Shown piece after piece: positions 1 through 11,370 of a stretch of 64,000 bases of DNA. Location: assembly GCF_030253575.1 (NCBI RefSeq), contig NC_080561.1, positions 34,433,564 to 34,497,563 on the forward strand. The letters run 5' to 3'. Made by a program: the position numbers and the translations under genes. Source of the DNA: Rhododendron vialii. Taxonomy: Eukaryota > Streptophyta > Magnoliopsida > Ericales > Ericaceae. Every line of letters begins with the position of its first letter. Position 1 is the stretch's first letter. The notes under the pieces are model-generated. The model had not been told where the DNA came from. It saw nothing but the letters and a program-made list of their open reading frames with translations, and did no database searches.

Positions 1-1850
1 CTTGAATCTTTCAAACCTATGCAAGTCTAGCATGTTCATACTTGCAGTATTTTGGGGGATTGATTTGAGGAGTTGGACACTCCATAATGAATTCAAGGCT
101 AAAATTGAGACCGTGGACGTTTTTTTGGTGGAATTGCAGAAATATCTCCCACCAGCATATATGCTATACGTGCGCAAAATTAGTGCCTCTTCCTGTACGT
201 GTAGCAAATTAGTGCCACATTCTGTTTTTTAGCGCTCGGATGTGGGTACCAGCCCTTTTACTGCACTGTCCACTAGCTTCAAACTACTATATCTCCGTGC
301 GGCGACGCTTCACTCCTTCACTTCGTTCAGTCGTTCCGCGATATATGCTTTTCATTCCCTCCAGGAACATCCTGACTCTGATTGAGGCGAGTTTATGTGT
401 TAAGTGGAGAAAAATCTTTATCGCTGTAATGCCACAGAGTAGTCTTAGGATTCTGTTTCTATTTTTTGGGTTTTTTTTGTATATATAAGAGCATCTTTGC
501 AGTTAATTATGTAGGACTATTTGATCAAGTTCAGAATTGAGGAGAGTATTACGCGCACCTTGGTAAAACTGCAATAAGGATTCCATTTTTTGTTAGTTCA
601 TTACTTTATGTAGTTGTATTCTTTACTGAATTCTATGGATGCTAAACTTTTAATAGTAGTTTACGAATCGACTAATGGCACAACAGATGAGTCCTGCTCG
701 AGGACAGTAAGCATGGTTGGATTTACAGGATTGTGCATCCTGTTGTCAAGCCAGTCGTAATTCATTTTACCATTCATCGGTACCGGACCATAATATCAAA
801 TGTTTGTTTATTGAATTGCTTAGTGACCATTTGGTTTACAAGCACCTTGTTACATGAATTGTTTACTCGTCCCTGGCACATTATAACATTCTTTTCCAGT
901 TATCTCATAAGACGTTAACTTACGTTACTGCTTTACATGTTTTCAGGAACTGTGAACGGGATGTGATTATATTGTAGTTCTCGTGGAGTGAAGACTTGTA
1001 CTTGCTTTGTGTAAATAAGGCAATGCTCATTTATTTGTTTTTGCAATGTTAGCGGTGGTATGGATATCTAGTACTTGCACAGCTTTGGAGGGGTACCTAT
1101 TTGTGTAATTATGGCTTGTCCACCCTCTTCAATGGTTAACAAAGTTATTTTGCTTCCGCTTGAGCTTATTCCCTTTTTGTTACCAACCCAGCGTGGCTTT
1201 GGTACTGCCCTGTTATGATCTGGGTTTGTACCACACAAAGCTTCTGAGATTGTAGGAATTTTCCTGTCATTGTGTTTCAACTCGATCAATCCCTTTATCT
1301 CTCATTCTTCGAGAAACAGAAAGATCCTTCCAAGCTTGAATTTGTTCATTTGGAATTTGTGCAATTCTACGTCCTCATTTTGGAATTTGTTCATTTGGGT
1401 TCGTTGTTTTCTATTTTCACCCTGTTTTTCTGTATCGTTCCTTAAGATTAACATGTTGAAAATTACTATTTTGTTTGCTGAATCAAGTCATGGAAAAATC
1501 TAGCTCCACTTGTCTCGCGTCTCTAATGGAAATTCATCCTTGTGAACTATTGTTTGTAATCTCTTGACTCATCCAGCTATCGGTGCCTAGCTCCGCTTGT
1601 CTCGCGTCTCCAAAGGAAATTCCTCATTGCGAACTATTGTTTGTGTTCTCTTGACTCATCTAGCTATCGGAGCATCGGCCGATTTTTGCAACACTTCATT
1701 GTCCTTTTTGACAATTTATACTCATTGTTGGCCGACTCATTGATTTTATTTGTGCTTCCATTTCATGTTCCTTTGTCTTTTGTCGTCGTTCCTCCTTTGT
1801 TGTTGCTTTCACTATTTTCTCGCCCCTACGGTAAAAGTCTGCAATCATCG
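1..1850 (+). repeat. Unit A: 3' flank of a duplicated F-box unit (coding part lies left of window)
   Basis: Positions 1-1290 align almost base for base with 18655-19990, which is the 3' flank of F-box D. They also align more loosely with 5760-6500 (flank of B) and, inverted, with 7630-9250 (flank of C). From 1270 to 1680 the match continues with 21340-21640, skipping the LINE-bearing segment of unit D. From 1680 to about 1850 it matches the end of flank B (6960-7090). I infer that the F-box gene of this unit lies just left of the window. I see no credible coding region; the short open frames are not conserved between copies. Confidence 0.8.
1501..1674 (+). repeat. 87-bp tandem duplication in unit A
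   Basis: Two adjacent copies begin with TAGCTCC at 1501 and 1588, each followed by a TCTCGCGTCTC motif and ending in a CTCATC(C/T)AGCTATCGG segment. Unit D (about 21555-21640) has a single copy, so the duplication arose after the units separated. Confidence 0.85.
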
Positions 1851-2026
1851 AAACCACCACTTGCTCACTTATACTAATGTTACAATCACCACGCCACTAC
1901 CGTCACTATCATCCCAGTAAGCCACAACCTTTATGCCCCAACCTGGTCACCCCCTCCAGTCCTTTTGCTTAGAAAAAAATAATAATTTTGTAGCATAACG
2001 AAAAAAATAGTAGGGTACAAGTATTA

Positions 2027-3253
2027 CTACCTCCGTCCCAAAATGTTGTCTGTTTTTTTTTTTTTTTAACGTCTCTAAAAATTATCTATATCTTTTAATG
2101 TATAATATTTTATATATTTAATATAGATCTTTTTTTTTTTTTGCTAAGCACAATTTCATTGAACAGCTCAAACGAATACGAACTAAAAGGAGCATCCCCC
2201 ACTGTGAAACAAAATTCCCACTACAAAACGTAATAGGGGCATCCTTCGTGGGAAACACAAAAAACTTTACGGTATCTACTGGTTATACAATGTAAAAATG
2301 TTGATTTTGCACTTCACTTGTACTATCCGGAAGCCTCCATTTGTCACCCAAAGCCCTCTTCAAAGTGGAGTTCTTAGCACATCTTCTGGAGCATAGAAAA
2401 TCTCTGATAGAGTTAACTGCGTTAGGGGACACAACATCAACCTGCTTGGATAGGCCTTTAAACACTCTAGCGTTCCTTTCAATCCAAACGCCATACACTA
2501 CAGTTGCTAAGGTGCTATGTAACACTAAATTTCGAAAACCCTTGGATGTCCCATATTGGACAAGCCAGTCCACAATGTCCGTGAGGGTGTTAGGAATGCC
2601 TCGCGCCAAAGTCCCCACCAAAACTTGCTGCCAGACCATAGAGGAGAAGGGACACTGGAACAATAAATGGTAGTGTGTCTCTCTAGCGTTATTGCAGAGC
2701 ACACATTTGTCTTCCACCTGCATCCCCCAATTAGCTAACCTGTCCTTAGTACTCAGCTTGGTTTGAACGGCCAACCATAACATGAAGGCCCATCAAGGGA
2801 CCATTTGTTTGGACCAGAATTGCTGCCCAATGTGGATTTGGCCTTGTGGTTCGAAGTGCTTCCCATGCAGAGGCAACAAAATAATGGCCACTAGGATGAG
2901 GAATCCAAACAACATAATCCTCCCTTAAATAATGGAGGACCCTTTTGCTTGAAGAGATCTCCTCATATTGAAAACCACATCTTCCCCAAATCTCTTATGC
3001 AAAGGTCCCAAGGGATGTCAATTGTAATACCATAAGAAAGTCCCTGCACCATTTCCAATCCTATATTGGATCAAAGGTTGCCCCAAGCCCCTAATGCCAA
3101 ACAAAAGTTTTGATAGATCTTATTTGATAGATCTCAATAAATTTTTTTACACAAAGATTTTGAAATCATAAAAACATTATAGATTATGATATATAGACAA
3201 TTTTTGTGAGGTTCCAAAAAAGAAACAGACACAACAAATTAGGGCGGAGGGAG
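2027..3253. mobile_element. Stowaway-like MITE, split by a LINE
   Basis: The left end reads CTACCTCCGTCCCAAAAT and the right end is its near inverse (GGGCGGAGGGAG). These are Stowaway (Tc1/mariner) termini, and TA lies at both outer edges (2025-2026 and 3254-3255) as the expected 2-bp duplication. The MITE itself is only about 240 bp; the rest is the minus-strand LINE inserted at about 2131-3112. The remaining inner sequence is AT-rich and non-coding. Confidence 0.75.
2131..3112 (-). mobile_element. 5'-truncated L1-type LINE, 3' end only
   Basis: The minus strand from 2783 to 2283 reads as the C-terminal zinc-binding domain of plant L1 reverse transcriptases (zf-RVT): residues near TKDRLANWGM, then a CVLC..ARETHYHLLFQCPF metal-binding block, then VYGVWIERNARVF. 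This matches the same region of the LINE at 52980-53429. A poly-A tail appears as a T run at 2131-2142. The octamer ATAGATCT flanks both sides (2123-2130 and 3113-3120) and is a plausible target-site duplication. The upstream RT core is missing, so it is a dead 5'-truncated copy. Confidence 0.8.
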
Positions 3254-3455
3254 TATTTTTTAGTCTAATGATTAATCTATTAGACCGACTATAATCTATG
3301 ATTTAGTATGTACAATATCAGGACGGGATAACATCAAGCTGAATCATACTCAACTGTGATGGGATATTTTATATTTTCTTCCAATCCACACCCAGTTGTG
3401 ATCTTTTGGTCTGAAACCAAAATTAGTCAGACATATGTACAAGCGAAGCGCATAT

Positions 3456-3549
3456 CGGATTATAAAAACAAAAGAAAGAAAGTGGGAAAAATGTTGAAAC
3501 GGATTATAAAAACAAAAGAAAGAAAGTGGGGGTGGGAAAAATGTTGAAA
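3456..3549 (+). repeat. 44-bp tandem duplication upstream of F-box B
   Basis: A unit starting CGGATTATAAAAACAAAAG and ending ATGTTGAAA occurs at 3456-3499 and again at 3500-3549. The second copy has a 6-bp GGGTGG insertion. It lies 150-240 bp upstream of the ancestral F-box start, so it may sit in the 5' UTR or promoter. The rest of 3254-3455 shows nothing recognisable. Confidence 0.85.
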
Positions 3550-3696
3550 TGCGTGCAAGAAAATGTTGAAATGTGACATTAGCCACCGCGTGATTCAGTC
3601 AACCCACATTGCAAGAATCCCTTGGGCGGCTCAAGAGCAACATTCTCGAAAATTTCTCAAACCCTCAAAACTTTTGACACAATCACTGCACCATCT

Positions 3697-4893
3697 ATTG
3701 CGACCAACAGCAATTCCACTTGTCGAGAAGATTCTCAGCCATTGCCCAACCTCCCGCCGGAAATCATCGTGGAAATACTATCAAGACTTCCCGTCAACCC
3801 TCTGTTGCGATTGAGGTGCGTTTGCAAGTCATGGCGTTCTTTGATTTCTAATCCCAAATTCGCGAAAACCCATCTCTGTCTAGCATCTGCAAACACTGAT
3901 TATACCAACCATAGACTCCTTCTAAACAGTTTGTATCCCCGTGCTGGTGTCAAGTCATGCTCTCTTTACTGTATTTTGAATGAGAAATCTGATAGTGCTG
4001 TACAACTTGATTGTCCTTTGAAAGTACCTAATCTTCGAGTTACGATTTGGGGTTGTTGTGATGGTTTAGTGTGCATTGGAACGAATAGGGAAGTATTTAT
4101 ATGGAACCCGCCCGCTAGGAAATACAAAGGATTGCCGAATGTTGAGATGTTGCGCGATTGCTTCGCGAGGTTTGGGTTTGGTTATGATGATTACAAGGTG
4201 GTGGGATTCTTTTTTGATAAGCATGCTAGTGGTTCTGTGCCCAACGTGAAGGTGTATACATTAAGGTCTGATTCGTGGAGAAGGATAGGAGACTGTCTTC
4301 ATTGTGTTCCTCCGGATGCCGTAGGGGCATTTGTGAACAGGGCCCTGCACTGGATCCATTTGTCAGCGAGTAGTGATTCCAATGATATTATTGTTTCTCT
4401 CGATTTGGTGAAGGAAATGTATGGAGAGGTTTCGGAGCCTGAGTATCGAGATATTTATTTTTATGACATCTCGTTGGGAGTTTTAGATGGATGTCTGTGC
4501 ATACTCCATAACTGCTCCGGTGCTTGTTCTGATGTATGGGTGATGAAGGAATATGGTATTAGAGATTCTTGGACCAAGTTGGTTGTCATACCTTATCTGT
4601 CACATCCATCGGAACCTTATCTGTCACATTCGTCGGATTGTTCGTTTTCCGCACCATTATGCATTTTGGAGAATGGTGAAGTTTTACTAAATACTACTAC
4701 GAATTTTGTTCGGTACAATCCCAATGATGGCACATTTAGTTATCCTAAGATTTATAATTGGAGTTACACTTATTCTCCAAGTTGTTTTAGTACTTGTTCT
4801 CCACGTAGTTTTAGTGTGTATCCCTACGTTGAGAGCCTTGTCTTGCCTGACTCCGATGCTGACAGTGGGTTTCAGTGGCAACACCAATACTGA
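3697..4893 (+). CDS. F-box protein B (F-box + FBA type 1), start codon lost
   Basis: The open frame encodes an F-box (LPNLPPEIIVEILSRLPV then the KSWRSLIS block) followed by an F-box-associated domain with the hallmarks GCCDGLVC, WNP, FGFGYDDYKVV, VYTLRSDSWRRIG, GALHW-like and SDVWVMKEYG, ending WQHQY. Proteins of this family are substrate-recognition subunits of SCF ubiquitin ligases. The homologous start in unit E is ATGGCGAC; here it is ATTGCGAC (3697). The frame is open back to a TAG at 3580, but it contains no ATG until 4147, beyond the F-box. So the gene needs a non-AUG start or an upstream exon, or it is a pseudogene. A short internal repeat (PYLSH twice) is specific to this copy. Confidence 0.75.
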   Translation: MATNSNSTCREDSQPLPNLPPEIIVEILSRLPVNPLLRLRCVCKSWRSLISNPKFAKTHLCLASANTDYTNHRLLLNSLYPRAGVKSCSLYCILNEKSDSAVQLDCPLKVPNLRVTIWGCCDGLVCIGTNREVFIWNPPARKYKGLPNVEMLRDCFARFGFGYDDYKVVGFFFDKHASGSVPNVKVYTLRSDSWRRIGDCLHCVPPDAVGAFVNRALHWIHLSASSDSNDIIVSLDLVKEMYGEVSEPEYRDIYFYDISLGVLDGCLCILHNCSGACSDVWVMKEYGIRDSWTKLVVIPYLSHPSEPYLSHSSDCSFSAPLCILENGEVLLNTTTNFVRYNPNDGTFSYPKIYNWSYTYSPSCFSTCSPRSFSVYPYVESLVLPDSDADSGFQWQHQY

Positions 4894-4904
4894 AGGGAAT
4901 AAAG

Positions 4905-4910
4905 GTAAGT
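4905..4910 (+). other. Conserved 5' splice site of a 3' UTR intron (unit B)
   Basis: GTAAGT lies 11 bp after the F-box B stop codon, preceded by AAAG. The same donor stands in the same place in units C, D and E, so an intron in the 3' UTR is ancestral to the cluster. I could not identify the acceptor. Confidence 0.65.
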
Positions 4911-6547
4911 ATAGATGTTTGATTATGACTATGTAGCCTTTCCCAACTCTTGTTAATGCACCATGTGTTTGTGTTTGTTCCTTTTGTGTCTTTTAATCAC
5001 CCAGTAGTGTACTCAATGTTGATGTTAGAAAAGGAAAAAAAAGGTCGCTTTGTTCATATTTTGTTGAATTTTGACTAAATTGTGGAAAAACCCTGTGTTA
5101 ATTCGAAAAGAAAATCACGCAAATATGGCTTAATGGGATGATGGTTCTTGAGTTGGCACTTGACTCTTTTGTAACGTTTCCAGTAACTCGAAGGAATAGG
5201 TTGATGTACATTTAAAAATATTCCAAACATGCATGGCAGATGACACTTAAGCCAATATAAGTACATACGTTTCTACAACGTATAAATCCCCATTTCTTTG
5301 TATGTCTTATGGTCTTGAAAAGGAATTTGGAGTTGGTGTTTCGGAAACAGGTAATTGGAAATTATAGTGGTTACTCTATGTTCATCTTATATGTTTCTAA
5401 TCAAGTTCAAATAGAATATCGTAAGAGAAACATTGATGTTCTCTATTTTGGGGAAGTGAGAGGAATAAAATCTTTCCTTCATTGCCGAGGTCTATGGCTT
5501 CAACTTCTCTTTAATTGCCTTGAAAACATTAGACTGTTGTCTGTTTAATAGTTGGAGTTAGCGCTCCTTAACTATAGGCTGAAGCATATTTCTTGCTTGG
5601 AACCTTGAATAGATCCACTCAAGAAGCGAAAACTAGACGAGAAACTGACGGCCATGCATGTTTAATTCGTACTTAATCCACTTGTTTTAGTAGTTTTCAT
5701 GTCTTCACTTGGTTTAATTGGAAGTATGAGTTTGGAAGCCATTGATGAGGTTTTTATATTGAATCTCTTTAACCTCTGTAAGTCTTGCATGTTCATGCTT
5801 ACAATATTGTGGGCATTATTCTGAGGAGTCATTAACTCCATTGTGATGAATTCGTGGCTGGAATTGAGACTGTGGATGTTTTTTGGGTCGAAATGTAGAT
5901 ATCTCTCCCAACTATGGTAACACAGGTGTTGGGCGCAAATTAGTGCGACATTCTGTTTTTGGCAAGTGTTGGTCAGGCACCACTTAGGCGTCGGTGTTTT
6001 GCTGCACGGTCCGCCAACTTCAAACGACTATTGCTCCATCATTTGGGCTCAGATTGAGGCGTGTTTCATGTCTAAATTGAAGCCCCAAAAGTTTACTTTT
6101 CCATAGGATTTGTGGTGGTCCCTTCACCTAATTCTAATTAGAGAAATTGAGAAAATATTATGGCTTTAATGCCACGGACTAGTCTTGGGATTCCATTTCA
6201 ATTTTCTGGGTTTTGTTGCATTGACTTCATCACTCTTCTGGGAACTCCAGGAGTACCCTTTAGAGCGTTGGTGAGATGAGTTTCCCTTTGTTACTTGTTA
6301 GTCAATTACCTATTCCTAATTGCACGTTTATGCGGCATTATTCGATTGAGCCCCGAATTGAGGTGAGTATTTCATACCTCGGTACTGATTCCATTTTGGT
6401 TACTCCCTTACTTTACGAGGTTGTATTTTTAGTGAATTCCATGGGTGTCAAAGGTTTGATAGGGATTAGTTCTTTTTCGGGAGGATAATAAGCATGCTAG
6501 CATTTACATGATTGGGTGTCCTGTCGTCGGCCCAGTCATATTACCGA

Positions 6548-6604
6548 ATTACGTGTTACCTTCGGTTGGTTGTGCTATTACGTGTTACCTTTGGTTGGTT
6601 GTGC
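6548..6604 (+). repeat. 29-bp tandem repeat, two copies
   Basis: The unit ATTACGTGTTACCTT(C/T)GGTT with its tail GGTTGTGC is repeated head to tail with a 29-bp period and one mismatch. It is a slippage-type duplication inside flank B. Confidence 0.85.
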
Positions 6605-6876
6605 ACGAAAAGGTAACATTTAATAGCACATATTTGACATTTTCGTTAGGTTATGGGAATTTTCCTATTGCTTGATTTCTACTGGCAAATATTTGACATT
6701 TTTGTTTGGTTACTTATCTAGGTTTGTCAAATTGTCTCCTCTTCATCTCTCCTAAGGAGCCCAACAAAGTACAAATCCATTGTGGATTTGACTTTTGAGG
6801 AGAAAATGAAAGGCACATTGTGTTGGAGAGAGAAAGTAAAGTTAGGCATTTTTAATACTACTGATTGTGTTCTCTT

Positions 6877-6952
6877 GACCTTCTCTTATTTTCGGCTCAT
6901 TGGCTGTTTCTGATGACCTTCTCTTATTTTCGGCTCATTGGCTGTTTCTGAA
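6877..6952 (+). repeat. 38-bp tandem repeat, two copies
   Basis: A block beginning GACCTTCTCTTATTTTCGG and ending GGCTGTTTCTGA is repeated exactly with a 38-bp period inside flank B. Confidence 0.9.
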
Positions 6953-7095
6953 GCGTTGCCATTTTTTATGGCTTATACCCTTCGTGGGCTCACTCATTGT
7001 TGTTAGCATTACCGTTTCGTGTTTCTTTTATCTGTCGTCTTCATTCTTCCTTTCTGGTTGTTGCAAACCATTTTCCGGGGCCAAGGGTGAAGGTA

Positions 7096-7560
7096 ATTAT
7101 GTATATGTAAATACACACATATGTGATATAAGCATATGGTACGTGTGTGTATGTATTTATATGCTTTGATATTTTTGTAACTAAAAAGGTTAGGCGCAAC
7201 ACGTCAAAAATGTCATAATCCATAATCAAAATTCGAAAGTAGCCCCCGAGCTACTTCTCATATTGTAGCTCTTTAGACTGCATTCTTTTAAATTTATCTT
7301 AAAATAAATTGGTTTATCATTATTTGAATTTTTTTCTTATTTATCAATTTCGCGGCAAACTTTTGTGGATTATTGATTTGTCTCAATAAGAGGAATTGGA
7401 AAAGTAATTTTTTTTTACTTTTACCCGAGTATTTTAAGGAATAACCACTTTTTGGCAGAAAAAGTGAAATGCACAAATACAACTTTCTTTATAGAATAAA
7501 TAAATAAATAATTTTCCTTTCACTTCCTCCTCAGAAAGTCAAATCCACAATTGCATTTTG
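7096..7560. other. AT-rich spacer between convergent units B and C
   Basis: Sequence between the two convergently oriented 3' flanks. I see only AT-rich DNA and short open frames with no recognisable content. Confidence 0.5.
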
Positions 7561-8369
7561 ATGATAGAGAAAGAGAGGAGACTTTTACAAAATCAGATAA
7601 ATTGCCAAATGAAATTATAAAAAAATTGCGAGTTGAAATACAACGATAGGAAAATTTCTACAATATCAGAAGCTTTGGGTGGTACAAACCCAAATCATAT
7701 TGGGTCACATTGGGCTGTGACAAAAAGGATAAGCTCAAGCGGAAGCAAAATAACTTTGTTAACCATTGAAGAGAGTGGGTGGACAAGGCAAAATTATACA
7801 AAAAAAAAAGTTCCCAAAAGACCCATAGGTACCCTCCAAAGTTGTGCAAGTACAAGATTATGTCCATACCACACTAAAATAACAAAAAGAAGAAGAAGAA
7901 GAAGGTACAAACTTAAAACCCTATTTTTTACACAAAACAAGTATGAGTTCACTCCACGAGGACTACAATACAATCATATCTCCTCGTTCATAGTCCTGAA
8001 AGCATTTAAAGCCAGTTAATAAGTTAATGTTCGTATGAAATAACTGCAAACAAATGTTATAATGTTATAATGTAACAAGGTGCTTGTAAACCAAACAGTC
8101 ATTAAGAAGCAATGCAATAAACAACCATCCTAAATTATGGGCCACAGCCAATGAAGCGCAAACGAATTACGACCTGCTCGACAACAGGATACACAATCCC
8201 GTAAACCCTAGCATGCTTATTGTCCTCGAGTAGAAGGACTGATCTGTTGTGCCATTAATAGATTCGTAATCTACTACGGAGTATTAAAAGTTTAGCATCC
8301 ATAGAATTCACCGAAAAATATAACTTCATAAAGTAAGAACTAACAAAAATGGAATCCATATTGCATATA

Positions 8370-8950
8370 TAAACAATGTGAGACGACCCAGATCCTCAAA
8401 CACCTCTCTATTTAAAATCGAAACCATTCAATGCATAAGCTCCATTCCCAAGTCTCCCATGCTTACAGAGATGATTTTGCCATATGAATCACCAAAATCC
8501 ACCACCGTAGACTAAAGAGCCACTGCCCCTAGCTTGATCACTTTGTTTCCTACGGCTTCCTCTCCCCCTTCCGTTAAGGACTTAACCAAGTTCTACTTTA
8601 TACTAAAATTGTAACTAGCTAGCTTAACTCATGAAAAAGATATAAAAATCATGACACAGGTCCATAACTAATTCTTTGATCTGTCTTATGCTGCTTTTAT
8701 TTTCTTGTCTCCTCCTAGTAAAAGCATGAAGTTTATCTACTTACCACTCAGCACGACAAGAAAAAATGCCAACGGCGACATCCTTCTTTGACAACAAATT
8801 TAACTTGTCGCGGAAACTATACAACGGCGACTAGAAATTTTATAGCTTGTCACCGAAAATGTATGAGTAACCCACAGATGCCAGACGGTGCGCCAAATAA
8901 AGAGGAGATTTGGTGACTAAAAATCTAGTCACGTGCTCACAAACACCAAA
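8370..8950. other. Sequence unique to flank C, possibly a decayed DNA transposon
   Basis: This block interrupts the alignment of flank C to flanks A and D. It contains CACGACAAGAAAAAATG at about 8751 and repeated GGCGAC / GTCACCG segments resembling the GC-rich interior of small CACTA elements, but I found no matching right terminus. Otherwise I see nothing in it. Confidence 0.3.
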
Positions 8951-9759
8951 CACCTTTCTCTTTCTCTTTTTTTTTTTTCCTTGCAGACTAATAGTCTTCT
9001 TATAATACTTGCCTTCTTGAACGTAAATTTAGCCAAGGTACCAACAAAAAGACACTTAATTTGTAAAGATAGCAAGTATTTCTTCCATTCCACCCAAATC
9101 AACCCAACTTTAGCCTTGACTAGTGAGTATCCAACTCCTCAAATCAATCCCCCAAAATATCGCAAGTATGAACATGCAAGACTAAACACAGGTTTGAAGG
9201 ATTAAGTTTGAATTAAACATGCATGGACTGTCTCAGTTCTCCCTTGAGCTTTCGCTAGACAATTAAAAAAAGTCGAAGCAATAAGGCTCGCCAAACAAGG
9301 AAACAGATTAATATTCCACATAATTTTTTTTGAACTTGTTTTTTATTTTATTTTTTTGAAAATGAACACAGAATTAACCACTATAATATGGCAGTTGGCC
9401 TAAGTGTGCATGTTTGGAAACTTTTTAAATTTGCCTCAACCTATTCCTTCAAGTTTCCAGAAGCATTATAAAGGAATCAAGGGCCCCTCAAGAAGCCATC
9501 ATCTCTTAAGTGATGTCAATGTTAAAATGATGTGAAACCATCTCTTCTCGCTTTTATTTCACAGTTAACAGGTGATTTTACCAGAATTAAGTTAAACTTC
9601 CATAAATATGAGCAAAATAACCTCTCTTTCTTTCTTAATAACATCAATGTTGAGCACGTCACTAAGAGATTAAAAAGACACGAAAGCACATATATAATAA
9701 CACGTCATTCTTTCAAATGAGTGGGGAAAGGCTAGTAAGACAAAAATCCAAGAATCTAA

Positions 9760-9765
9760 ACTTAC
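9760..9765 (-). other. Conserved 5' splice site of a 3' UTR intron (unit C)
   Basis: On the minus strand GTAAGT follows the F-box C stop codon by 9 bp, in the same position as in B, D and E. Confidence 0.65.
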
Positions 9766-9774
9766 CTTCATTCC

Positions 9775-10944
9775 TCAATATAGGTGTTGCCATGGAACCC
9801 CACCGTCAGCATCCATATCAACCGAGACTAGGCTCTCAACGTAGGGATGCACATTAGAAAATGTTAAATCAATAGGAATTGTAGGATAGGTAAATGTGCC
9901 AACTTTTGGATTGTACCGAACTAAATGCTTATGGGTTTTCAATAAAACTTCACCATTCTTCAAAATGCAAACTGGTATCGTAAAATTGAAATACGATGGG
10001 CTCGTCACATAAGGTACCACAACCAACTTGGTCCAAGACTCTCTTATACCATATTCCTTCAACACCCATAAATCAGCACAATTGCGGTGGTAGTCATGAT
10101 ATAGTACACACAGGCATCCACTGAAAGCACACAACATCTCATAGGAACAACCATATTGATACTCGGGTTCCAAAAACTCTCCATAGGTCTCCTTCGCCAA
10201 ATCAAGAGAAACAATAAGCCTATTGCTGTCCAACTTCCAATGGAGGGCCCCGTTGAGAAATACCCCAGGAAGAAGACGATAATAAGGACGATCATGAGGA
10301 AAGTCTCCAATCCTTCTCCACGAATCGGTCCTCAACGTATACACTTTCACTTCCAAAGCAATACCAATGCTACGCCAATCTTTAAGCATTAACACCACCT
10401 TGTAATCATCAATAGAGGCGTCATAACCCAAACCAAACCCATCAAGTACTACATGAGCGGGCGGCAGATTAAGACTGGGCAATTTCTTGGATTTCCTCGT
10501 TGACGGGTTCCATAGAAATAAAATACATTTACTTTTGATGCACATTAACCCATCACAATCACCTAAAATCCTTACTCCTCCCCATACTCCCCGTGTCTCA
10601 CGACAGAGAGGGTAATCAAGTTCAACAACATCAATAGAGTAAAGAGAGCACGACGTTACACCGGAAAAGAGTCCGATTATTAAGAGTCTATGGCTGGTAT
10701 AAAAAGTGTCCATGGATGATGCTAGACTGAGATGGGTTTTCGCGAATTGGCGATGAGAAATCAAAGAACGCCACGACTTGCAAGCGCACCTGAATCGCAG
10801 CAGCGGCTTGACGGGAACCCTGGACAGTATTTCAACAATGATTTCAGGCGGCAGGTTCGGAAGGGGGATTGGAGAGGTCTTTTTGGTGGTTTGGGCTGAT
10901 GAACACACAAGGAAGAAGCTACAGATTCGTCCAATTAGACCCAT
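9775..10944 (-). CDS. F-box protein C (F-box + FBA type 1), intact
   Basis: A 389-residue protein begins at the ATG of MGLIGRICSFF, the same start as in copy D. The frame extends further upstream but only from a TTG codon. The F-box spans about residues 28-70 (LPNLPPEIIVEILSRVPV, CKSWRSLISH). The F-box-associated domain follows with GDCDGLMC, LWNPSTRKSK, FGLGYDASIDDYKVV, VYTLRTDSWRRIG, GALHWK and ADLWVLKEYGIRESW, ending WQHLY. The expected role is a substrate adaptor of an SCF ubiquitin ligase; the target is unknown. The conserved 3' UTR splice donor follows. Length and motif content are full for the family, making this the least damaged copy in the window. Confidence 0.85.
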   Translation of the reverse strand: MGLIGRICSFFLVCSSAQTTKKTSPIPLPNLPPEIIVEILSRVPVKPLLRFRCACKSWRSLISHRQFAKTHLSLASSMDTFYTSHRLLIIGLFSGVTSCSLYSIDVVELDYPLCRETRGVWGGVRILGDCDGLMCIKSKCILFLWNPSTRKSKKLPSLNLPPAHVVLDGFGLGYDASIDDYKVVLMLKDWRSIGIALEVKVYTLRTDSWRRIGDFPHDRPYYRLLPGVFLNGALHWKLDSNRLIVSLDLAKETYGEFLEPEYQYGCSYEMLCAFSGCLCVLYHDYHRNCADLWVLKEYGIRESWTKLVVVPYVTSPSYFNFTIPVCILKNGEVLLKTHKHLVRYNPKVGTFTYPTIPIDLTFSNVHPYVESLVSVDMDADGGVPWQHLY

Positions 10945-11370
10945 GTCGGATGGTTTGGAAGTCGTGCCCTTATCTAGCACTGCTCCGCCAATTATTAGGA
11001 CTTCAATAATGTCCCTCAAGTAAGCCCGGGCTAGAGTTACTACGACAACAAACTCTCTCCCCTCAGCCGTTTACCCTCTCCCCTCTTTTTCTCTCTCAAA
11101 TCAAGACCGTCCTAAACATGGTTTCGATCTGTGCTCTCGAATATCACGTGTCTCATACCCTATTTAGTTTGGAGAGAAACAAAAAATAATAGTATCCCTA
11201 TAATGGAATTTAAAAGAAAAACATAATGTCTATGAGCACAAACTCATTATACATTACAAGCAAATACGCACACTCTTACAATTATTTGTAGGTCTCACAC
11301 ACTAGATGTATATTGTGTGTGGGTCTCTATGTGAATATTAGTGTGTTTGTGTAACTATCAAATAATCATT
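10945..11370. other. 5' flank of F-box C
   Basis: Upstream region of the minus-strand F-box C gene. Pyrimidine-rich CTCTCTCCCCTC tracts near 11045-11095 may lie in the 5' UTR or promoter. I could not assign a TATA box with confidence, and I see no gene. Confidence 0.4.

Larger units (their letters stand above)
4894..7095 (+). repeat. 3' flank of F-box unit B
   Basis: This non-coding stretch follows F-box B and is homologous to flanks A, C and D. Recognisable blocks are the GCCTTTCCC segment after the splice donor, a CATGCATGTTTAATTCGTA block near 5650 and the TCTTGCATGTTCATGCTTAC block near 5785. It is more diverged than the A-D pair. It contains two local tandem repeats, annotated separately. 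No open frame is conserved between units, so I read it as 3' UTR, intron and spacer sequence. Confidence 0.7.
7560..9774 (-). repeat. 3' flank of F-box unit C (inverted copy)
   Basis: On the minus strand this follows F-box C and is homologous to flanks A, B and D in order. 9250-9100 matches 18470-18760, 8280-7980 matches 19320-19660, and 7870-7560 matches 19740-20050, including the segment reading CCTCCTCTCTTTCTC. The unit is therefore a complete inverted duplicate, not a stray gene copy. Confidence 0.8.

Noticed and set aside
3563..3814. ATG-started frame overlapping the F-box B start
   Set aside because: Out of frame with the F-box, ends within it and is not conserved in other units.
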